NCBI GenBank assembly: GCA_020635715.1
Contig: JACJZG010000001.1
Location: 1 to 64,000 of the forward strand
Source of the DNA: Flavobacteriales bacterium
GTDB taxonomy: Bacteria; Bacteroidota; Bacteroidia; Flavobacteriales_F; PHOS-HE28
Direction of reading: 5' to 3'
DNA: 64,000 nt
Made by a program: the position numbers and the translations under genes. This document shows, one piece after another, positions 61,771 through 64,000 of this stretch. The notes beneath the pieces are model-generated. The model was not told the origin of the DNA, did no database searches, and saw only the letters and a list, made by a program, of their open reading frames with translations. The stretch's first letter is position 1. The number at the start of each line of letters is the position of its first letter.

Positions 61771-62721
61771 ATGAGCACCGCACCTGAACACATCAAATGC
61801 CTGATCATCGGATCGGGCCCTGCTGGGTATTCCGCCGCCATCTACGCCGCACGCGCCGACCTCAAGCCGGTGATGATCGAGGGCCCGTTGCCGGGAGGGC
61901 AGCTCACCCAGACCACGGAGGTGGACAACTATCCGGGTTACCCGAAGGGACGCACCGGCCCGGAGATGATGAACGACCTGCGCGAGCAGGCCCTGCGGTT
62001 CAATACCGTTGTGCGGAACGGCTGGGTGACCAAGGTCGACTTCAGTGGTCCAGTACACAAGGTGTGGGTGGATGAGAAGACCGAGATCCATGCCGATGCG
62101 GTGATCATCAGCACCGGGGCCAGCGCCAAGTGGCTCGGCCTACCGAACGAGATCCGCCTCCGCGACATCGGTGGTGGTGTGACGGCCTGTGCGGTGTGCG
62201 ATGGCTTCTTCTACAAGGGTCAGACGGTGGTCCTCGTGGGCGCCGGGGACAGCGCGTGCGAGGAAGCCACCTACCTCGCCAAGCTGTGCCCCAAGGTGTA
62301 CATGCTCGTTCGCAAGGATCACTTCCGCGCCAGCAAAGCCATGGTGCACCGCGTGGAGAACACGCCGAACATCGAGGTGCTCTTCAACACCGAGGTGAAG
62401 GACGTGCTCGGCGACCAGACCGTTGAAGGTGTGCTCACCGTGAACAACAGGACAGGTGAGGAGCGCAAGCTCGACGTCACAGGCCTCTTCGTCGCCATCG
62501 GCCACACACCGGCCACGGAGATCTTCAAGGGCCTGATCGACATGGATGATAGCGGCTACCTGAAGCATAAACCGGATAGCACCTACACCAATGTTCCCGG
62601 TGTATTCGTGGCCGGCGATGCGGCGGACAAGGTCTACCGCCAGGCGGTGACCAGTGCGGGCAGTGGCTGCATGGCGGCGCTGGATGCCGAGCGCTGGCTG
62701 GCGGCGCAGGGAAGGCACTGA
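61771..62721 (+). CDS. trxB: Thioredoxin-disulfide reductase
   Basis: 316 residues from the ATG at 61771, placed directly after a good promoter. FAD-binding IIGSGPAGYSAAIYAARADL at the N-terminus, the redox-active Cys140-Ala-Val-Cys143 in GVTACAVCDGFFYKG, NADPH-binding VVLVGAGDSACEEA, and the C-terminal FAD motif GVFVAGDAADKVYRQAVTSA are all present. It reduces thioredoxin with NADPH in the cytosol and keeps protein thiols reduced. Length is normal for the low-molecular-weight bacterial enzyme. It stands alone; the next gene is convergent, five bases away. Confidence 0.96.
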   Translation: MSTAPEHIKCLIIGSGPAGYSAAIYAARADLKPVMIEGPLPGGQLTQTTEVDNYPGYPKGRTGPEMMNDLREQALRFNTVVRNGWVTKVDFSGPVHKVWVDEKTEIHADAVIISTGASAKWLGLPNEIRLRDIGGGVTACAVCDGFFYKGQTVVLVGAGDSACEEATYLAKLCPKVYMLVRKDHFRASKAMVHRVENTPNIEVLFNTEVKDVLGDQTVEGVLTVNNRTGEERKLDVTGLFVAIGHTPATEIFKGLIDMDDSGYLKHKPDSTYTNVPGVFVAGDAADKVYRQAVTSAGSGCMAALDAERWLAAQGRH

Positions 62722-62726
62722 GGGGT

Positions 62727-63659
62727 TCACCCGATCACCCGCCAACCGCTGTACTCCAGGATGAAGCGGACGAGCTCCCGCTTCTTGAACGGGATGTCCC
62801 AATCCCCGTCGTAATCAACGAGCGTCGGCACGAGCGCCCCATCGATCAGGGTGTTCTCCACACGGATCCTGATGTCGAAGTCGAGGAAGACGGAGACATG
62901 CGCGATCCGATACTGGCGGGCGATGACGCTGTTGGTCACGTGATCGAACCAAGTGTCCATCGTCTTGATCACGGTGCGACCATCGCGGAACTCGGGCTTC
63001 GCCGATGCGCTGAAGACCCAGCATTGATGCCCGTTGCGCTCATCCGCCCGGATCTTGAAGTCGTACAATGGGGCCATGTCCTCATCGAACAGCGCGAGCT
63101 TGTGGCCGATGAAGGGTACGCTGGCGATCTCGCTTCCCGGATCGAACATGAACTTCTTCAGTTCACTCTTGTAGCGGTCGATCCGGCTGCCGCGCTCCAG
63201 TTCCAAGCGGCGTGAAGCCACCGTATTGTCCGCAACGAAACGCCCCTTTGGAAAGAAGACCTCATCATACATCTCCGCCGTGAGGTAGCGGAAGCTGCTG
63301 TCCCGGTCGCGCAGTCTCCCGGTCTCGTGCACGGTATCCAATTGCAGCCATACCACATCCGCGTCGCGGTGCAGGTTCCCCGTTCGGTAAAGGCTCGCTG
63401 TCTCCTTCTCGTTCTTCGCACGCACCTTCAATACGCTGCGCAATCGATGTGGATGATAACGGGTGTTGAGGAAGGCCTTGTGGAAGGTGGTGTCCTCCAT
63501 CACCCGCCGGATGAAGTCCTCCACATCGAAGCCTTCGCGCTGTGCGGTGATCACCACCTCATCCAATTCCACCCGCGTGGCGATGCGATCCACCTGGGCG
63601 ATGGCACAGGCATGCAGGAGGATGACCGGAACGACCGCGATGGCACGGATGGCCCACAT
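62727..63659 (-). CDS. Conserved hypothetical envelope protein
   Basis: 310 residues from the ATG at 63659 (MWAIRAIAVVPVILLHACAIAQ, a signal peptide or lipoprotein-like signal); a TTG two codons upstream is possible. The mature protein opens VELDEVVITAQREGFDVEDF, resembling the start of flavobacterial proteins with carboxypeptidase-like regulatory regions, then has mixed beta content (DTWFDHVTNSVIARQYRIAH, FDIRIRVENTLIDGALVPTL). Function unknown. Its start lies within a few bases of the stop of the next upstream gene on the same strand, so the two are probably one operon. Confidence 0.75.
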   Translation of the reverse strand: MWAIRAIAVVPVILLHACAIAQVDRIATRVELDEVVITAQREGFDVEDFIRRVMEDTTFHKAFLNTRYHPHRLRSVLKVRAKNEKETASLYRTGNLHRDADVVWLQLDTVHETGRLRDRDSSFRYLTAEMYDEVFFPKGRFVADNTVASRRLELERGSRIDRYKSELKKFMFDPGSEIASVPFIGHKLALFDEDMAPLYDFKIRADERNGHQCWVFSASAKPEFRDGRTVIKTMDTWFDHVTNSVIARQYRIAHVSVFLDFDIRIRVENTLIDGALVPTLVDYDGDWDIPFKKRELVRFILEYSGWRVIG

Positions 63660-63661
63660 GG

Positions 63662-64000
63662 TCAATGCCGGCGCGTTGGCCCCAGGCTTGAGTACAGCTC
63701 GTACTTCCGCTTGATGTAGACCAGGAACTCGTACTGCGTCAATCCCTTGATCACCTCGTCCGGCACGCTGCAGAACTCGATGAAATCATCGAAGGCATCG
63801 GGGCTCAGCTTGATGATGTCATATTCCACGTACTTGTGGAGCAGTTCCTGCAGGATCGCTCGCTTCCGGTCCTCGTTCTCCAGTTCGGCAACCAGTCGTT
63901 TGCTGCGTTCACGACGGCTGAACTCCTGGTAGAGCGCCGTGATCGGGCTCTGGAAGGCGTTCACCGTGGTCAGCTTGTAGTCCGAAGGCTTGTAGCCGAG
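63662..64000 (-). CDS. C-terminal part of a hypothetical protein, cut by the window edge
   Basis: The frame is open to the right edge (LGYKPSDYKLTTVNAFQSPI), so the first GTG at 63964 is unlikely to be the true start. The visible 112 residues are helical and charged (YQEFSRRERSKRLVAELENE, LLHKYVEYDIIKLSPDAFDD, QYEFLVYIKRKYELY). This matches the tail of flavobacterial proteins that begin with a carboxypeptidase-like regulatory domain and are encoded beside the neighbouring family, from memory. Function unknown; location is probably the envelope. Confidence 0.7.
   Translation of the reverse strand, partial: LGYKPSDYKLTTVNAFQSPITALYQEFSRRERSKRLVAELENEDRKRAILQELLHKYVEYDIIKLSPDAFDDFIEFCSVPDEVIKGLTQYEFLVYIKRKYELYSSLGPTRRH

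Overview
The window is a 64 kb piece of a GC-rich Bacteroidota genome, most likely from the Flavobacteriales. The evidence is nine or more secreted proteins with type IX secretion (T9SS) C-terminal sorting domains, TonB receptor/DUF4249 and delta-60/FG-GAP/SprB-type surface proteins, Bacteroidota-style promoters (TTG about 19-21 nt upstream of TAnnTTTG), poor Shine-Dalgarno sequences, and tRNA genes without an encoded CCA. No rRNA, CRISPR array or prophage was seen. The finer placement is inference from general resemblance.

Layout. 1-8.3 kb: large T9SS surface proteins (an FG-GAP propeller cut by the window edge, a delta-60 repeat protein, and a 1229-residue Ig-like/haemagglutinin-type protein), with a duplicated orphan copy of a sorting-domain coding segment. 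8.9-12.8 kb: polyamine genes (arginine decarboxylase, deoxyhypusine-synthase-like), an acidic-tail protein, a VOC protein and two tiny GldL-like membrane proteins. 13.3-16.5 kb: an SOS-like module (LexA-type XRE-S24 repressor, ORF6N protein, DinB). 16.5-19.5 kb: a 4-helix-bundle gene behind a long hairpin, an intergenic repeat and small or secreted genes. 19.5-25.8 kb: TetR-TolC-adaptor-RND efflux cluster with matching operators. 25.9-31.5 kb: an Mrr nuclease and three T9SS genes in a row. 31.6-38.8 kb: ABC ATPase, permease fused to an M1 peptidase, TPR histidine kinase and NarL-type regulator. 38.8-42.1 kb: a short DnaE-type polymerase carrying in-frame simple-repeat inserts. 42.1-48.5 kb: a metallo-hydrolase, a toroid protein, a ThuA-T9SS protein, a MITE-like hairpin element that completes the typA stop codon, typA, tRNA-Arg and hslR. 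48.6-57.3 kb: a PDZ-T9SS protein, a holin-family protein, an AIM24 protein, a fused 2-oxoacid dehydrogenase E1, an esterase, a redoxin-T9SS protein and an M1 lipoprotein. 57.4-57.9 kb: an intact tRNA-Pro with a GIY-YIG gene, bracketed by two tRNA-Pro fragments whose anticodon arm is a GC hairpin. 58.3-64 kb: a TonB receptor/DUF4249 pair, trxB and two envelope-type hypotheticals.

The most interesting items are the tRNA-Pro/GIY-YIG cassette, the TA-flanked palindromic element at the typA stop codon, a GACG-N7-CGTC palindrome found upstream of both translesion polymerase loci, and the repeat-derived inserts in the polymerase gene. All functional calls come from reading protein motifs by eye; nothing was searched against a database.
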